Part shown: positions 1 to 9,074 of the stretch, piece by piece
Layout: every line of letters begins with the position of its first letter
Numbering within the stretch: the first letter of the stretch is position 1
Source: Chloroflexota bacterium
GTDB lineage: Bacteria > Chloroflexota > Dehalococcoidia > JACPQK01
Length of the DNA: 53,495 nucleotides
Assembly: GCA_016190505.1 (NCBI GenBank)
Contig: JACPQM010000082.1
Location: forward strand, 1 to 53,495
Direction of reading: 5' to 3'
Notes under the pieces: generated by a model
The model's database searches: none
What the model saw: the letters and a program-made list of their open reading frames with translations, nothing else
Told to the model about the DNA's origin: nothing
Made by a program: the position numbers and the translations under genes

Positions 1-296
1 CCTACTCCCGTCGCCCATGTCACGATGCCGACAGCGAACCGTTGATTTGCTGCAAACTGAACGCTTCCGGATCGAACCGCCCGCCCAGCCACTCCATCAT
101 GCTCAGAGCTTGTGAAGAAATGGGCGCCGTGCGCGGGGGGGGGCGCAATGAATTGCGCCCCTACAGGCGAGGGATTTCCTCACAGGCTCTCAGGGTGGCC
201 TGGGGCCATTATAGACGGTTCCCTGGGACACCCCAAGGTTGAAAACACCTCGGCGCTGGACTAGAATGCGGAGCCAGGAGGCGCAGGAGCACGACG
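1..296. other. Left-edge intergenic region
   Basis: I see no credible gene here. The region holds a GTAGGGG-family hairpin at 140-161 (arms GGGGCGCAAT and ATTGCGCCCC, loop GA, followed by TAC) and the promoter at 239-267 that reads into the next gene. Short open frames present have no recognisable protein. Confidence 0.5.
239..267 (+). promoter_or_regulatory. Sigma70-type promoter of the HMGS-like/thiolase pair
   Basis: TTGAAA (239-244), a 17-nt spacer and TAGAAT (262-267) are seen directly. The expected transcription start near 274 leaves a leader of about 23 nt, with a GGAG ribosome site at 286-289 before ATG 297. Confidence 0.6.
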
Positions 297-1715
297 ATGG
301 CAGGCATTGTTTCCTTCGGTGCCTATATCCCCTACTACCGGCTGGGCCGGGACCTCATCGCCGCCGCCTGGGGCGGCCGCTCCTCGGGTGGGGAGCGCAG
401 CGTGGCCAACCGGGACGAGGACAGCATCACCATGGCGGTAGAGGCCGGGGTGGACTGCCTGCGCGGCATGGACCGGAGCCAGGTGGATGGCCTGTTCTTC
501 GCCTCAACCACGGCGCCATACAGGGAAAAGCAGTCGGCTGCCCTGGTAGCCACTGCGCTGGACCTGAGGCCCGACGTGGTTACCAGCGATTTTGCCAACT
601 CCCTCCGGGCGGGCACCGCGGCCCTGCGCTCCGCCCTGGACGCGGTCAAGGCGGGCTCCCTGGGCACCGTCCTGGTGGTGGCCGCCGACTGCCGCCTGGG
701 CGCCCCGAACTCCCCCGAGGAGCAGGGCTTTGGGGACGGCGCAGCCACCTGCCTCATTGGCGCTCCAGGAGCAATAGCCGTCGAGGCCAGTTGCTCCCGA
801 ATGCAGGAGATCACCGATGTGTGGCGCACGGAGAGCGACGCCACCGTCAAGACCTGGGAGGACCGGTGGGTCATCGAGCACGGCTATACCGAGGGCGTGT
901 CCGCCGCCGTCTCCGGCCTGCTACAGGCCACGGGGCTGGGGCCGTCGGCCTTCGCTCGGGCCGTCCTTTACGGTCCGGACGCTCGCAGCCACCAGGGCCT
1001 GGCCCGCGGTCTGGGCTTTGACCCCAGGGCACAGCTCCAGGACCCCCTGCTGACCACCGTGGGCAACACGGGAGCGGCCCATGCCCTGCTCCTGCTCGCG
1101 GCGGCCCTGGAAAAGGCGCAGGCCGGCCAGCGCCTCCTCCTGGCCAGCTACGGCGACGGGGCTGATGCCTTCAGCCTCCGCGCGGAAGCAGCTATCCCTC
1201 AGAACGGACGGCGGGGTGTCTCCGGCTACCTGGCCTCCCGGCAGTCGCTACCCACCTACCAGAAGTACCTCGCCTTCCGGGGCCTGGTGGCCACCCCCGC
1301 CGCCGAGCTCCTGGTGGGGTCATCGGCCACCGTGATGTGGCGGGACGCCCCGTCGGTGCTGCGCCTCCACGGCAGCCGCTGCCGCCGCTGCGGGCAGGAG
1401 CAGTTCCCCATCCAGCGCGTCTGCTACGGCTGCCAGAGCAAAGACGACTACGAGGAGATACGCCTCTCCGACAGGCAGGGTGTCCTCTTTGCCTACTCGC
1501 TGGACAACCTGGGCGGTCAGGCCGACGAAGCTCCCCTGGTCCAATCGGTGGTGGACTTCGGCCACAACGGGGCACGCGTCTACACCACCATGACCGACCG
1601 CGACCCCGGCCAGGTCCAGGCGGAGATGCCCGTGGAGATGACCTTCCGCCGCTTCCGGGAGGCCGCCGGCTTCCATAACTACTTCTGGAAGTGCCGGCCC
1701 CTTCGGGGGCAGTAA
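297..1715 (+). CDS. HMG-CoA-synthase-like (thiolase-fold) protein fused to a DUF35 zinc-ribbon/OB domain
   Basis: 472 residues. The N-terminal ~340 residues follow the HMG-CoA synthase/KAS-III fold (opening AGIVSFGAYIPYYRL, then NSLRAGTAAL). The C-terminal ~120 residues are a DUF35 module with a four-cysteine zinc ribbon (RCRRCG at about residue 360 and CYGC after it) followed by an OB-fold. In family HMG-CoA synthases and KAS-III enzymes the acyl-accepting cysteine precedes AGTAA by two residues; here that position is Leu103, so ordinary condensation chemistry may be lost. The thiolase gene follows 12 nt downstream, matching known thiolase-HMGS-DUF35 assemblies in which DUF35 binds the CoA arm. 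A role in acyl-CoA or isoprenoid-precursor metabolism is inference. ATG 297 has a GGAG site seven bases upstream. Confidence 0.8.
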   Translation: MAGIVSFGAYIPYYRLGRDLIAAAWGGRSSGGERSVANRDEDSITMAVEAGVDCLRGMDRSQVDGLFFASTTAPYREKQSAALVATALDLRPDVVTSDFANSLRAGTAALRSALDAVKAGSLGTVLVVAADCRLGAPNSPEEQGFGDGAATCLIGAPGAIAVEASCSRMQEITDVWRTESDATVKTWEDRWVIEHGYTEGVSAAVSGLLQATGLGPSAFARAVLYGPDARSHQGLARGLGFDPRAQLQDPLLTTVGNTGAAHALLLLAAALEKAQAGQRLLLASYGDGADAFSLRAEAAIPQNGRRGVSGYLASRQSLPTYQKYLAFRGLVATPAAELLVGSSATVMWRDAPSVLRLHGSRCRRCGQEQFPIQRVCYGCQSKDDYEEIRLSDRQGVLFAYSLDNLGGQADEAPLVQSVVDFGHNGARVYTTMTDRDPGQVQAEMPVEMTFRRFREAAGFHNYFWKCRPLRGQ

Positions 1716-1727
1716 CAGGAGCGAAGC

Positions 1728-2906
1728 ATGGAGAGCATCAAAGACAAGATAGCCATCATCGGCATGGGGTGCACCCGCTTCGGGGAGAACTGGAGCCAGG
1801 ACGGGGCCGACATGATCATTGACGCTGTCTACGAGGCCTACCAGGATGCCAGACTCGGCCCCGGCGATATTCAGGCCGCCTGGGTGGGGACCCTGCGCTC
1901 CGGGCTCTCCGGCACCCTCCTGGCCGACTCCTTGAAACTGAAGAGCATACCCATCACCCGGGTGGAGAACCAGTGCACCACGGGGCACGAGGCGCTGCGC
2001 AATGCCTGCTTCGGGGTGGCCTCGGGCATGTATGACATCGCTTTGGCGGTGGGCTTCGAGAAGCTGAAGGACACCGGCTTCCCCGGAATGGGGGTGGGCC
2101 GGCCCCCGCACCCGGTCTGGCAGCAGTTGTGGACATCGCCCTCCGCCTTCGCTTACATCGCGGTGAGGTACTTCAAGGACTTCGGGCTGAGTGCGGAGCA
2201 GGGCAAACGCATCATCGGCCAGATTGCGGTGAAGAACCACCGCAACGGGAGCCAGGTCCCCAAGGCCCACCTGCGCCGGGAGGTCACCCTGGAGCAGGTG
2301 CTGTCGGCACCCATCATCTCTTCCCCGCTGGGGCTGTTCGACTGCTGCGGCACCTCCGATGGCGCCGCCGCCGCCATCATCTGCCGGGGGGACATGGCCC
2401 GCAGCTTCCGGGCAGACCCCATATACATCAAGGGCATCGGGCTGGCTGTGGATTCCATGATGCCCTTTTTCCGGCCCGGGTTCGACTACCTGGGCTTCGA
2501 GGCCAGCCGCAGCGCGGCTCGCCAGGCCTACGAGCAGGCGGGGATAACCGATCCCCGCCGGGAGCTTGACCTGGCCGAGGTCCACGACTGCTTCACCATC
2601 ACCGAGCTGGTCAACTACGAGGACCTGGGCTTCAGCCCCAGGGGGCGGGCCTGGCAGGACGTGGCAGCGGGCACCTTCACCCTGGAGGGCGAGTTGCCCG
2701 TGAACACCGATGGCGGCCTGAAGTGCTTCGGCCACCCGGTGGGGGCCAGCGGCATCCGCATGGCCTACGAGGTCTACAAACAGCTCCAGGGGAAGGCCGA
2801 TCTGCCGCAACGCCAGGTGCGCAACGCCCGGCTGGGCCTCACCCATACCCTGGGCGGCCCGCCCCAGGTCTCCGCCGTGGCCATCCTGGGCAACGAGAAG
2901 GGATAA
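1728..2906 (+). CDS. SCP-x-type thiolase (acetyl-CoA acetyltransferase family)
   Basis: 392 residues, usual for the lipid-transfer/SCP-x thiolase branch. All expected catalytic elements are present: nucleophilic Cys83 in NQCTTGHEAL, His286 in HDCFTITE, and Cys333/His336 in KCFGHPVGASG. It should condense or cleave beta-ketoacyl-CoA in the cytoplasm. It lies 12 nt after the DUF35-fused HMGS-like gene behind the same promoter, so the two products probably form one complex, with this subunit catalytic and the upstream one possibly supplying the CoA-binding DUF35 domain. The natural substrate cannot be told from sequence. Confidence 0.88.
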   Translation: MESIKDKIAIIGMGCTRFGENWSQDGADMIIDAVYEAYQDARLGPGDIQAAWVGTLRSGLSGTLLADSLKLKSIPITRVENQCTTGHEALRNACFGVASGMYDIALAVGFEKLKDTGFPGMGVGRPPHPVWQQLWTSPSAFAYIAVRYFKDFGLSAEQGKRIIGQIAVKNHRNGSQVPKAHLRREVTLEQVLSAPIISSPLGLFDCCGTSDGAAAAIICRGDMARSFRADPIYIKGIGLAVDSMMPFFRPGFDYLGFEASRSAARQAYEQAGITDPRRELDLAEVHDCFTITELVNYEDLGFSPRGRAWQDVAAGTFTLEGELPVNTDGGLKCFGHPVGASGIRMAYEVYKQLQGKADLPQRQVRNARLGLTHTLGGPPQVSAVAILGNEKG

Positions 2907-3153
2907 GCCGGGCAAACCCTCCACCTGGTATCGCCAACCGGAACCCCGCATCCAGCTCTCCAATCTGGCCACTGCCACCAGGATTGCATCGGTGGCTGCC
3001 GCCTCGCCAGGAGAGACCATGTCATCGCAGAGAATGCTTACGCAGCCGCCCGGCCTCGCCCTTCCCGTCAGGCGGGTACCAGGGCATACAAGCGCTGGAG
3101 CCGCCCGACCGGGGCGGACAGCTCCACTCGCTGTGCGGACCTCGCTCAGTCCT

Positions 3154-5082
3154 TCAGTGCCCTGCTGTCCGTTGGCTCGGAGTCAGGGCGTCTACCCAGC
3201 CCTGAACCTCGGGGGACAGTTGACCGCTGCCCGAGAGGGCTACGGTGTCCTGCACCCAGCCATCATACATATTGGGCATGGGCTTCAGGCCCTGGCCTCC
3301 CGTGCCATCGGTCACGCCAGCGCCGGCGCTGCCGTTGGCCAGCACGATACGCCCGACTACGGCAGCGTCGCTGGCGCCCCCATCCCCGTTGGGGTCGGCG
3401 TCAATGATGGTCAGGGCGTTGGAGTGCTGGTTGGTCACATACAGGTAGTAGCCACCGCCCTTCTTGGCCCCCCAGTGGGCGCCGTGGGTCCCCGCGGGAG
3501 TGGCCAGGTACTTCACCACGGTGTCGGTGGCCGTGTCAATGATAGCCACGTGGTCCGCCGAGCCTGTGGGTGCCCGGGGCACCGTGGTCAAGGAGAGCAC
3601 TGCGACACCAACGAACCTCCCGTCAGGGCTGACCGGCGGCTGTATGGGGACCTGTAGCGTGTCGAAGATGCCGAACTGGGGCCCCTGAAGGCCGTTGGGG
3701 GTGAACGTCACGGAGATGTTCTTGACCAGCTTCATCAGATTCAAGTCAACAACGCTGACCTGCCCGCTGGCCAGGCTGGTCACATAGGCCTTGCTGCTGC
3801 CCTTGATGCCCGAGGCGATAGGCAGCAACAGCGCGGATTCCAGCCCCTGCGGTTGATGCCTGATTTCCTTCAGCACCGCGCCTGAGGCGGCATCCATTAT
3901 GGAGATGGAGCCGGCAATTCCCAGGCCCTTGAACACGTTGGGCACGACGATCTTCTTGCCGTCCGCACTGATCCAGTGGCCATGGGGGTGGTTGTGCCCC
4001 GCGCCAGTTGGGCTCTTGCTCACCACCGAAAGCCCACCAGCGTCCAGCATCTTCACCAGATCGTCGTCCGCGCTCAGCGGGGTGGTCAGGATGCCAAACT
4101 GGGCTGAAGCCTGGTCCGGTATGGTCACGATGTGTGTGGGCGCTTCGCCTATCTCGATGGTGTCGAGGATGCGCCCGCTGGCACGGTCTATCTTGTTGAT
4201 GGCCCTGCCGAACCAGTTGCCGTTGTAGACCGTGCTCAGGCTGTCGTTGGCCCACATGTTGTGCGGGTTGTTCCACTTGCCCCGCGCCGCAGGGTCTAGC
4301 CCGTTGATCTCTCGCTCAACGGTGAAGGTAGCTGCGTTAAGCACGGTAATGGTGCCCGGCTTCTCGATCCCGGATCCATCTGCCTGGCCGGGCACGCGTT
4401 CGAACTGAGAGTTGACCCACACCTCGCCCACGCCGGGCACGGTGGGCCGGAACTCATCGCCCGGCCCGAAGATGTCCCACTTGGCCTGCTTATCGGCGCC
4501 AGACGGAGCCACCGTGGTCAGCACGTCGAGAACGGTGGTCGCCGGGAGCGACGCAGCTCCCAGGTGCCCAATAAAGGGCAACTGCGCCTTGGGCACCGGC
4601 GGTATGTTACCTGCGGCATCCCTCACTGCCACCACGCCGGTCATGTAGGGATGTACCTTGCATCCGAAGAGGTACACGCCGGGAGCGTCGAACTTCACCG
4701 TGACCTTCCCGTTTATAGAACTGGCCTGGTCGGCTGTGACTCTAGAAGTCGGCGGGCGCAGCAGCAGCGTCACCGTATGCCTGGTGCCAGTAAACTGGCC
4801 GATGCGGAAGTCCACTTCAACGCTGTCCCCAATGTCCACCACGGATAGCGGTATCCCGGTGGTCGCACTCCGGAACCAGTTGCCCGGCTCGTCGGTCAGG
4901 TACATGGTGTCCCTGGTCACAGCCGGTGGCGGATTGCCCGCCGCGACTGCACCCCCGCCGAACAGTCGGCTTGGGCCAGCATCGGGGTTAGGAAAAGCCA
5001 GCCCGCCTACAACCACCGCCATCACGGCGACCACGCGCGCCACCCTGGAGCGTAGCAACCAGCCGAACAGTCTCGAACTCAT
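3154..5082 (-). CDS. Exported cupredoxin + beta-propeller (YVTN-like) protein, candidate multicopper protein
   Basis: 642 residues from ATG 5082, chosen because AAGGAGA lies just upstream; the frame stays open further upstream without a better start. Residues 1-31 form a basic and hydrophobic export signal. Residues ~55-155 are a cupredoxin domain with a complete type-1 copper set: His102, Cys141, His144 and Met147 (CKVHPYM). The rest is a beta-propeller of repeats such as GTITVLNAATFTV and SISIMDAASGAVL. Unusually, it has clustered histidines (NNPHNMW, GHNHPHGHW, GTHGAHW, NQHSN), reminiscent of copper-binding propellers such as nitrous oxide reductase but with the domain order reversed and no CuA motif. 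It converges on the thiolase gene across 247 nt in which I see nothing. An electron-transfer or oxidoreductase role is inference. Confidence 0.75.
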   Translation of the reverse strand: MSSRLFGWLLRSRVARVVAVMAVVVGGLAFPNPDAGPSRLFGGGAVAAGNPPPAVTRDTMYLTDEPGNWFRSATTGIPLSVVDIGDSVEVDFRIGQFTGTRHTVTLLLRPPTSRVTADQASSINGKVTVKFDAPGVYLFGCKVHPYMTGVVAVRDAAGNIPPVPKAQLPFIGHLGAASLPATTVLDVLTTVAPSGADKQAKWDIFGPGDEFRPTVPGVGEVWVNSQFERVPGQADGSGIEKPGTITVLNAATFTVEREINGLDPAARGKWNNPHNMWANDSLSTVYNGNWFGRAINKIDRASGRILDTIEIGEAPTHIVTIPDQASAQFGILTTPLSADDDLVKMLDAGGLSVVSKSPTGAGHNHPHGHWISADGKKIVVPNVFKGLGIAGSISIMDAASGAVLKEIRHQPQGLESALLLPIASGIKGSSKAYVTSLASGQVSVVDLNLMKLVKNISVTFTPNGLQGPQFGIFDTLQVPIQPPVSPDGRFVGVAVLSLTTVPRAPTGSADHVAIIDTATDTVVKYLATPAGTHGAHWGAKKGGGYYLYVTNQHSNALTIIDADPNGDGGASDAAVVGRIVLANGSAGAGVTDGTGGQGLKPMPNMYDGWVQDTVALSGSGQLSPEVQGWVDALTPSQRTAGH

Positions 5083-5453
5083 TCTTTTCTCCTTACCGCC
5101 TTTTCCAGTCCTTGCGCCACGAATGGCACCGCCATCTACAGGCCATGTCACGCCTCCCCTCTTTCGGTCCAAAAACGCCCCAACATATTGATTGGCTGCG
5201 CTTACAGCACCCTTCATCACCATCTAATGAACGTCTGCACAGAAGCTTACATCTGACACCTGCACAGCCGTTGGAGCGCAGCCGCACGCCCCTACAGAAT
5301 TGATCCTTGACGGATGGGGACGGACGCTGGCGTGCTTTTTATGCTATATTTGCCTATATGGCTCGGGCCACTGGCACTAGCCGTGACTGCGTGGCTGTCC
5401 CCGCGCTGTTCGCACTGGATGCGGAGCAGCGTATTACCTTATGAAGCGAGGGG
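5083..5453. other. Intergenic region between divergent genes
   Basis: 371 nt between the cupredoxin gene (leftward) and the GAF regulator (rightward). It has a locally AT-rich stretch around 5334-5358 with TATATT at 5345-5350, but I could not pair it with a convincing -35 box. No gene, repeat or structured RNA was recognised. Confidence 0.4.
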
Positions 5454-7580
5454 ATGGAGTACCTCTTGGGACTGCCCGCATCCGGGGCCTTGGGCCAGAC
5501 CTGCTACCACGTGTTCCGGGCCAGAGATCAGACCGCCAGCAGCGCGTGCGGGCCAGGCTGTCGCCTGTTCCGGCGGCTCCAAGCTGGGCATTTGAAGGGG
5601 CTATGCAGGCTTGCCGCGGGCTGCGACGGCCGGAACATATCCCTGCTAGCCGAGGCAATGGCCTTGCCCTCGGGTGTGGGTCCGCGGGCCCTGGTGTTCG
5701 CCTACATCGAGGGCCACCAGCCCGCCGCCTCGCTCCCGTTGGTTGTGCAGGATGTGGCCGTCCTGGGCAACCTGGCCACTGCTCTGGCGCCGCAGGACCT
5801 GGACATCGCTCTACAGGGCGCACTGACCCTGGCCCGCGAGGCTTGCGGCGCTGAGTCGGCTGAGGTCTTTTTGATGGAGCCTGTAGGGGGGCAGATGGTG
5901 CTGGCTGGACACCAGGGCCTTTTCCGCCAGGCCTTTCGCCAAATCACGCGCTTTGCCCCCGGGGAGGGTTTCCCCGGGCTGGTGGCTGCCCAAGGCGCGC
6001 CAGTGTTCACTGAGGACTTGGTCCGCGACAGCAGGTTCTTGCGGTCATCGGTCAAGGAAAAGGGTTTCAGACACTATGTGTGCGTCCCAATCAGGGGTCC
6101 TGGCGGCGTGGTGGCCAGCTTGAACATAGCATCCCGGGTCTCCGAGTCCAATCTGACCGCCAGGCTGCCGTTGCTCAGCACTATGGCAACTCCCCTGGGT
6201 GGGGCTATTTCCATGTGGGCCATGCGCGCCCGGGAGCGGCTCCGCGATCCCGCGCCACAGCCCGGCCTGAGCATGAGCGAGAACCTGCGCCAACTGCTGG
6301 GTAACCTGGTGCGGGCCATGATGGAGGCGAGTTGCGCCACTGCGGGCGGCGCTGTGGTCTGGGACCCTGGCAGCGGCCAGCGGCTTCTCCAATTCGCCGA
6401 GGGGGCAGCGGTAGAGGAATTGGGACAGCGAGAAACGTGCCTCGCCTTGAGCCAAGGCAGACCTATCTCTTCGGCCACTTGCTCGGCCCGTGCTTGCGGT
6501 CGCCCGCGCTGCTGGCCACTCCTTTGCATCCCTCTTGTGGCCAGCCCGGACACACTAGGTGTTGTGTGGCTGGGGCCTGTCCAGGGGAATCTGGCCGAGG
6601 GTATTCGCTTTGGGTTGGCCTCTGCCATGGCCCAGCGGGCGGCCATCCTGCTGAGCAACGCCCTGGGCTACCTTAAGTTACACGGGGCGGCCCTCCAGGC
6701 CGAACAGAAGCGCTTGACAAGGGTCATGGGCTGGGTAGGGGGTACTCCGGCCATGGCAACCGCTGCTACGCCGGTGCTAGACATCCGCTGTTTCGGCCCG
6801 TTCCGCGTGCTCCGTGATGGCGCCCCGATCCCGGCCTCCGCGTTCTCGCGGTTCCAAGCCCTGGCCGCTCTCAAGCTGCTGGTGGCCCATCGGGGACACC
6901 CGGTGTCGAGCGAAGCGCTCATGGAGCATCTCTGGCCCGATGCCGACCCCGCAGTGGCGCTCAACCGGCTGCATGGTGTGATCCACTCCCTGCGTCAGGC
7001 CGTGGAGCCCGCGGCGGGGCCGCCATGGCAAGTCGTTTTCACTCAGGGGGTTGGCTACATCTTGAACACGAGCGTGTGTCGCGTTGATGTGGACGTCTTC
7101 CTCTCTGGTTTCCGCAAGGGAAAGGAGCTGGAGAAGCAGGGCCAGTGCCGCGAGGCCCTGGCCGCCTACCTGAGCGCAGTGCACGTCTACCACGGCGATT
7201 TCCTGGAGGACGAGCCTTACGCCGAGTGGTGCCTTGAGGAGCGAGGGCACCTCCGAGAGACGTACCTGGAGCTCCTGCGCCGGATGGCGACATTGCTGTG
7301 GGCCCAGGGCGATCGGGAAGAGAGCATCGTCCTGTTGCGCCGGGCGTTGCGGGTGGACCCGTTGCTGGAGGACCTGCACCGGCAGCTAATGGACTGCCTG
7401 CACAAGGCTGGCCGTCGGGACGAGGCGTTGCGGCAGTTCGAGACGTGCCGCCGGGTACTCAAACGGGAGCTCGGAGTAAGCCCCATGCCGCAGACCGAGG
7501 GTTTGTACCAACAGGTCCTGCAAACCCCCAGTCCACTGTCCAAGTCATGGCCTGCCAACCGTCCTAACCACGAGGCGTAG
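5454..7580 (+). CDS. GAF-domain transcriptional regulator with OmpR-like DNA-binding and BTAD domains
   Basis: 708 residues. An N-terminal region of about 110 residues is unassigned. A GAF domain follows (~residues 111-235, with GEGFPGLVAAQGAPVFTEDL and YVCVPIRGPGGVVASLNIA), then a second degenerate GAF-like region (~280-400) with a cysteine cluster (TCSARACGRPRC). The C-terminus has a winged-helix domain (about 445-540, LDIRCFGPFRVLRDG opening) and a bacterial transcriptional activator domain of TPR-like helices (about 545-690). This is the SARP/AfsR-type architecture used by many Chloroflexota as signal-responsive activators. The GAF domains probably bind a ligand or sense redox state; the ligand and targets are unknown. 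ATG 5454 follows a GAGGGG site. No kinase partner is adjacent. Confidence 0.82.
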   Translation: MEYLLGLPASGALGQTCYHVFRARDQTASSACGPGCRLFRRLQAGHLKGLCRLAAGCDGRNISLLAEAMALPSGVGPRALVFAYIEGHQPAASLPLVVQDVAVLGNLATALAPQDLDIALQGALTLAREACGAESAEVFLMEPVGGQMVLAGHQGLFRQAFRQITRFAPGEGFPGLVAAQGAPVFTEDLVRDSRFLRSSVKEKGFRHYVCVPIRGPGGVVASLNIASRVSESNLTARLPLLSTMATPLGGAISMWAMRARERLRDPAPQPGLSMSENLRQLLGNLVRAMMEASCATAGGAVVWDPGSGQRLLQFAEGAAVEELGQRETCLALSQGRPISSATCSARACGRPRCWPLLCIPLVASPDTLGVVWLGPVQGNLAEGIRFGLASAMAQRAAILLSNALGYLKLHGAALQAEQKRLTRVMGWVGGTPAMATAATPVLDIRCFGPFRVLRDGAPIPASAFSRFQALAALKLLVAHRGHPVSSEALMEHLWPDADPAVALNRLHGVIHSLRQAVEPAAGPPWQVVFTQGVGYILNTSVCRVDVDVFLSGFRKGKELEKQGQCREALAAYLSAVHVYHGDFLEDEPYAEWCLEERGHLRETYLELLRRMATLLWAQGDREESIVLLRRALRVDPLLEDLHRQLMDCLHKAGRRDEALRQFETCRRVLKRELGVSPMPQTEGLYQQVLQTPSPLSKSWPANRPNHEA

Positions 7581-7818
7581 GCGGGACGCCGGCCCAATGG
7601 AGAGCAATGGACCGAAGTGGCACGGTGTCTGCGGCCCGTAGGTCTTCCAGGGTCAAAGACCTGGCACTTGCCGCTGTTAAGCGCGCTCTTTGGCGGGAGA
7701 GAAGCTGTCCAGAGAAAAGGCAGCGCTGGACCCCAGGTGGGCTAGCTCCTTGATCCCCTCAGCATCGAAGATGTAAAACCCGTTGTCTGGGGATTGCGTT
7801 AGAAGGAGCCGCCTTCCG

Positions 7819-8007
7819 TCAGAGGGCCGGGATGTCCTCCGGACTGATCCATTCGACACGGTCGTTGCGCCAGACCGCCACGGGGTTGCCCGCTTGCTTA
7901 TGCCGGGCAAGGGCCTCGCGCACAGCCCGCCTCATCTCCTCAAGGATACGCGGTATGTCATCTACACGCTGCTCCGGAGGGGGGTCTGGCTTACTTGCTC
8001 TCGTCAT
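7819..8007 (-). CDS. Small partner protein of a zeta-like toxin remnant (putative antitoxin)
   Basis: 62 residues: a helical N-terminus (DDIPRILEEMRRAVREALARHKQAG) and a short C-terminal strand region (NPVAVWRNDRVEWISPEDIP). From memory, small proteins of this form accompany COG4185 zeta-like ATPases in two-gene modules. Its start overlaps the stop of the zeta-like fragment by 4 nt, the coupling expected of such a pair. The kinase partner is badly truncated, so this gene may be an orphan antitoxin or a decaying remnant. The function is inferred from context. Confidence 0.5.
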   Translation of the reverse strand: MTRASKPDPPPEQRVDDIPRILEEMRRAVREALARHKQAGNPVAVWRNDRVEWISPEDIPAL

Positions 8008-8352
8008 TGCTGCCGCTCCACAATGTTTTTCCAGTCGTCTTCATTCGCAACCTCAGCCTGCCGTCCTGTGCGCCCCGAGGCTACAAGGCGCGGGCCCGTG
8101 ACATCTGAATTATCGAATAGCTGCCACGTATCTACAACGCGCTGGTAGAGCGTGAAAAAGTTCCTCAACCCTGAGGCGAAGCGCCTTCGGATGGCCCGCT
8201 GCACCATCCACAGCTCAGGCTGGACCAGGGCATTCATGACCTGGTAGATGAAATACTCCTCCCGCATGCGGTTGGCCATCTGCCACTCGGTGTAATACAG
8301 GATAACATCACCGGTAGCGACGTGCCCTTTCACCTCGACGTAGCGCAAGCCG
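8004..8352 (-). pseudogene. Chimeric remnant: DUF3883-like end joined to a zeta-toxin C-terminus
   Basis: The frame has no proper start; it runs in from the end of the methyltransferase gene. The first part (YVEVKGHVATGDVILYYTEW, then PELWMVQ) matches the DUF3883 pattern EVKG..TGDV.L...EW. The second part (IRRRFASGLRNFF, LFDNSDVTGPRLVASG, then a DDWKNI end) matches the C-terminal part of COG4185 zeta-like toxins. The ATPase core with Walker A is missing. The simplest reading is a deletion that fused two accessory defence-type genes and removed most of both. The family matches are from recognition, not a search. Confidence 0.5.
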
Positions 8353-8355
8353 GGA

Positions 8356-9072
8356 TCAGGGCTTGATGCCCCAGTGGATGGCCACCATCCCCAGGCCCAG
8401 GCGCCGGTACCCGACATCCAGCAACCCGAGCTCCCGGAAAAGGTCAGCCAGGCGAACGGCGGGGGGAAAGCGGTCCACCGAACGGGGCAGGTAGGCATAC
8501 GACGCCCGGTCACGCACCAGAAGGGCACCGGCCAGGGGTACCAGGCGCCGGAAGGAGCACCGAAGCAAGGGGCCAAGCAGCCGCCCTTCGACCGGGACGA
8601 TCTCCAGGGACACCAGGCGTCCGCCCGGCCGGAGCACACGCACCATCTCGTCAAGGCTACCGCGCAGATCGGGCACGTTGCGCAGGCTGAAGCCCGACGC
8701 CACGCAGGCAAAGGTAGCGTCGGGGAAAGGCAGTGCCAGGGCGTCTCCCATGACCAGGTCCACCCGGTCACGGCAACCTGTGCGGCCAACCTTGGCCTGG
8801 GCCAGGACCAGCATACCACCCACCAGGTCGAGACCCACCACGGTCTCTATGCCCGGCTGGCGGGCCAGGGCTAGGGCCAGGTCCCCGGTGCCGGTGGCCA
8901 CGTCCAGGGCGATGCCGCTCAGGCCCTCTGTTGCCTTGTGGGCCGCCAGGCGACGCCAGGCGTGGTGGCGGCCGCCCGTCATCACCGTATTCATCCGGTC
9001 ATAGCCACGGGCGATGTCCTTGAACAGGTGCGCCACGTAGCGCCGCTTGGCCTCTACCTCGGGTCCAGTCAC
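8356..9072 (-). CDS. ubiE: UbiE/MenG-type quinone C-methyltransferase
   Basis: 238 residues from GTG 9072, chosen because it begins two bases after the permease stop and follows GAAGG at suitable spacing; the open frame upstream only overlaps the permease. It has the class I methyltransferase SAM motif (LDVATGTGDLALAL) and UbiE signatures: FKDIARGYDRMNTVM near the N-terminus, FSLRNVPDL in the middle and a late LRPGGRLVSLEI. The family methylates demethylmenaquinone (or the ubiquinone intermediate) with S-adenosylmethionine. With UbiA and UbiD in the same operon it supports quinone synthesis. It is the last gene of the leftward operon; its end abuts the toxin remnant. Confidence 0.88.
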   Translation of the reverse strand: MTGPEVEAKRRYVAHLFKDIARGYDRMNTVMTGGRHHAWRRLAAHKATEGLSGIALDVATGTGDLALALARQPGIETVVGLDLVGGMLVLAQAKVGRTGCRDRVDLVMGDALALPFPDATFACVASGFSLRNVPDLRGSLDEMVRVLRPGGRLVSLEIVPVEGRLLGPLLRCSFRRLVPLAGALLVRDRASYAYLPRSVDRFPPAVRLADLFRELGLLDVGYRRLGLGMVAIHWGIKP

Positions 9073-9074
9073 GG

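Noticed and set aside
1320..3020. 566-codon open frame on the minus strand opposite the HMGS-like and thiolase genes
   Set aside because: It is antisense to two clear genes, has no recognisable domain and arises from GC-rich codon structure.
7677..7910. 77-codon minus-strand frame downstream of the small partner gene
   Set aside because: The second half (LLLTQSPDNGFYIFDAEGIKE) looks protein-like but I know no family, the first half overlaps the small gene, and no ribosome site is seen. Possibly another relic; not supported as a gene.
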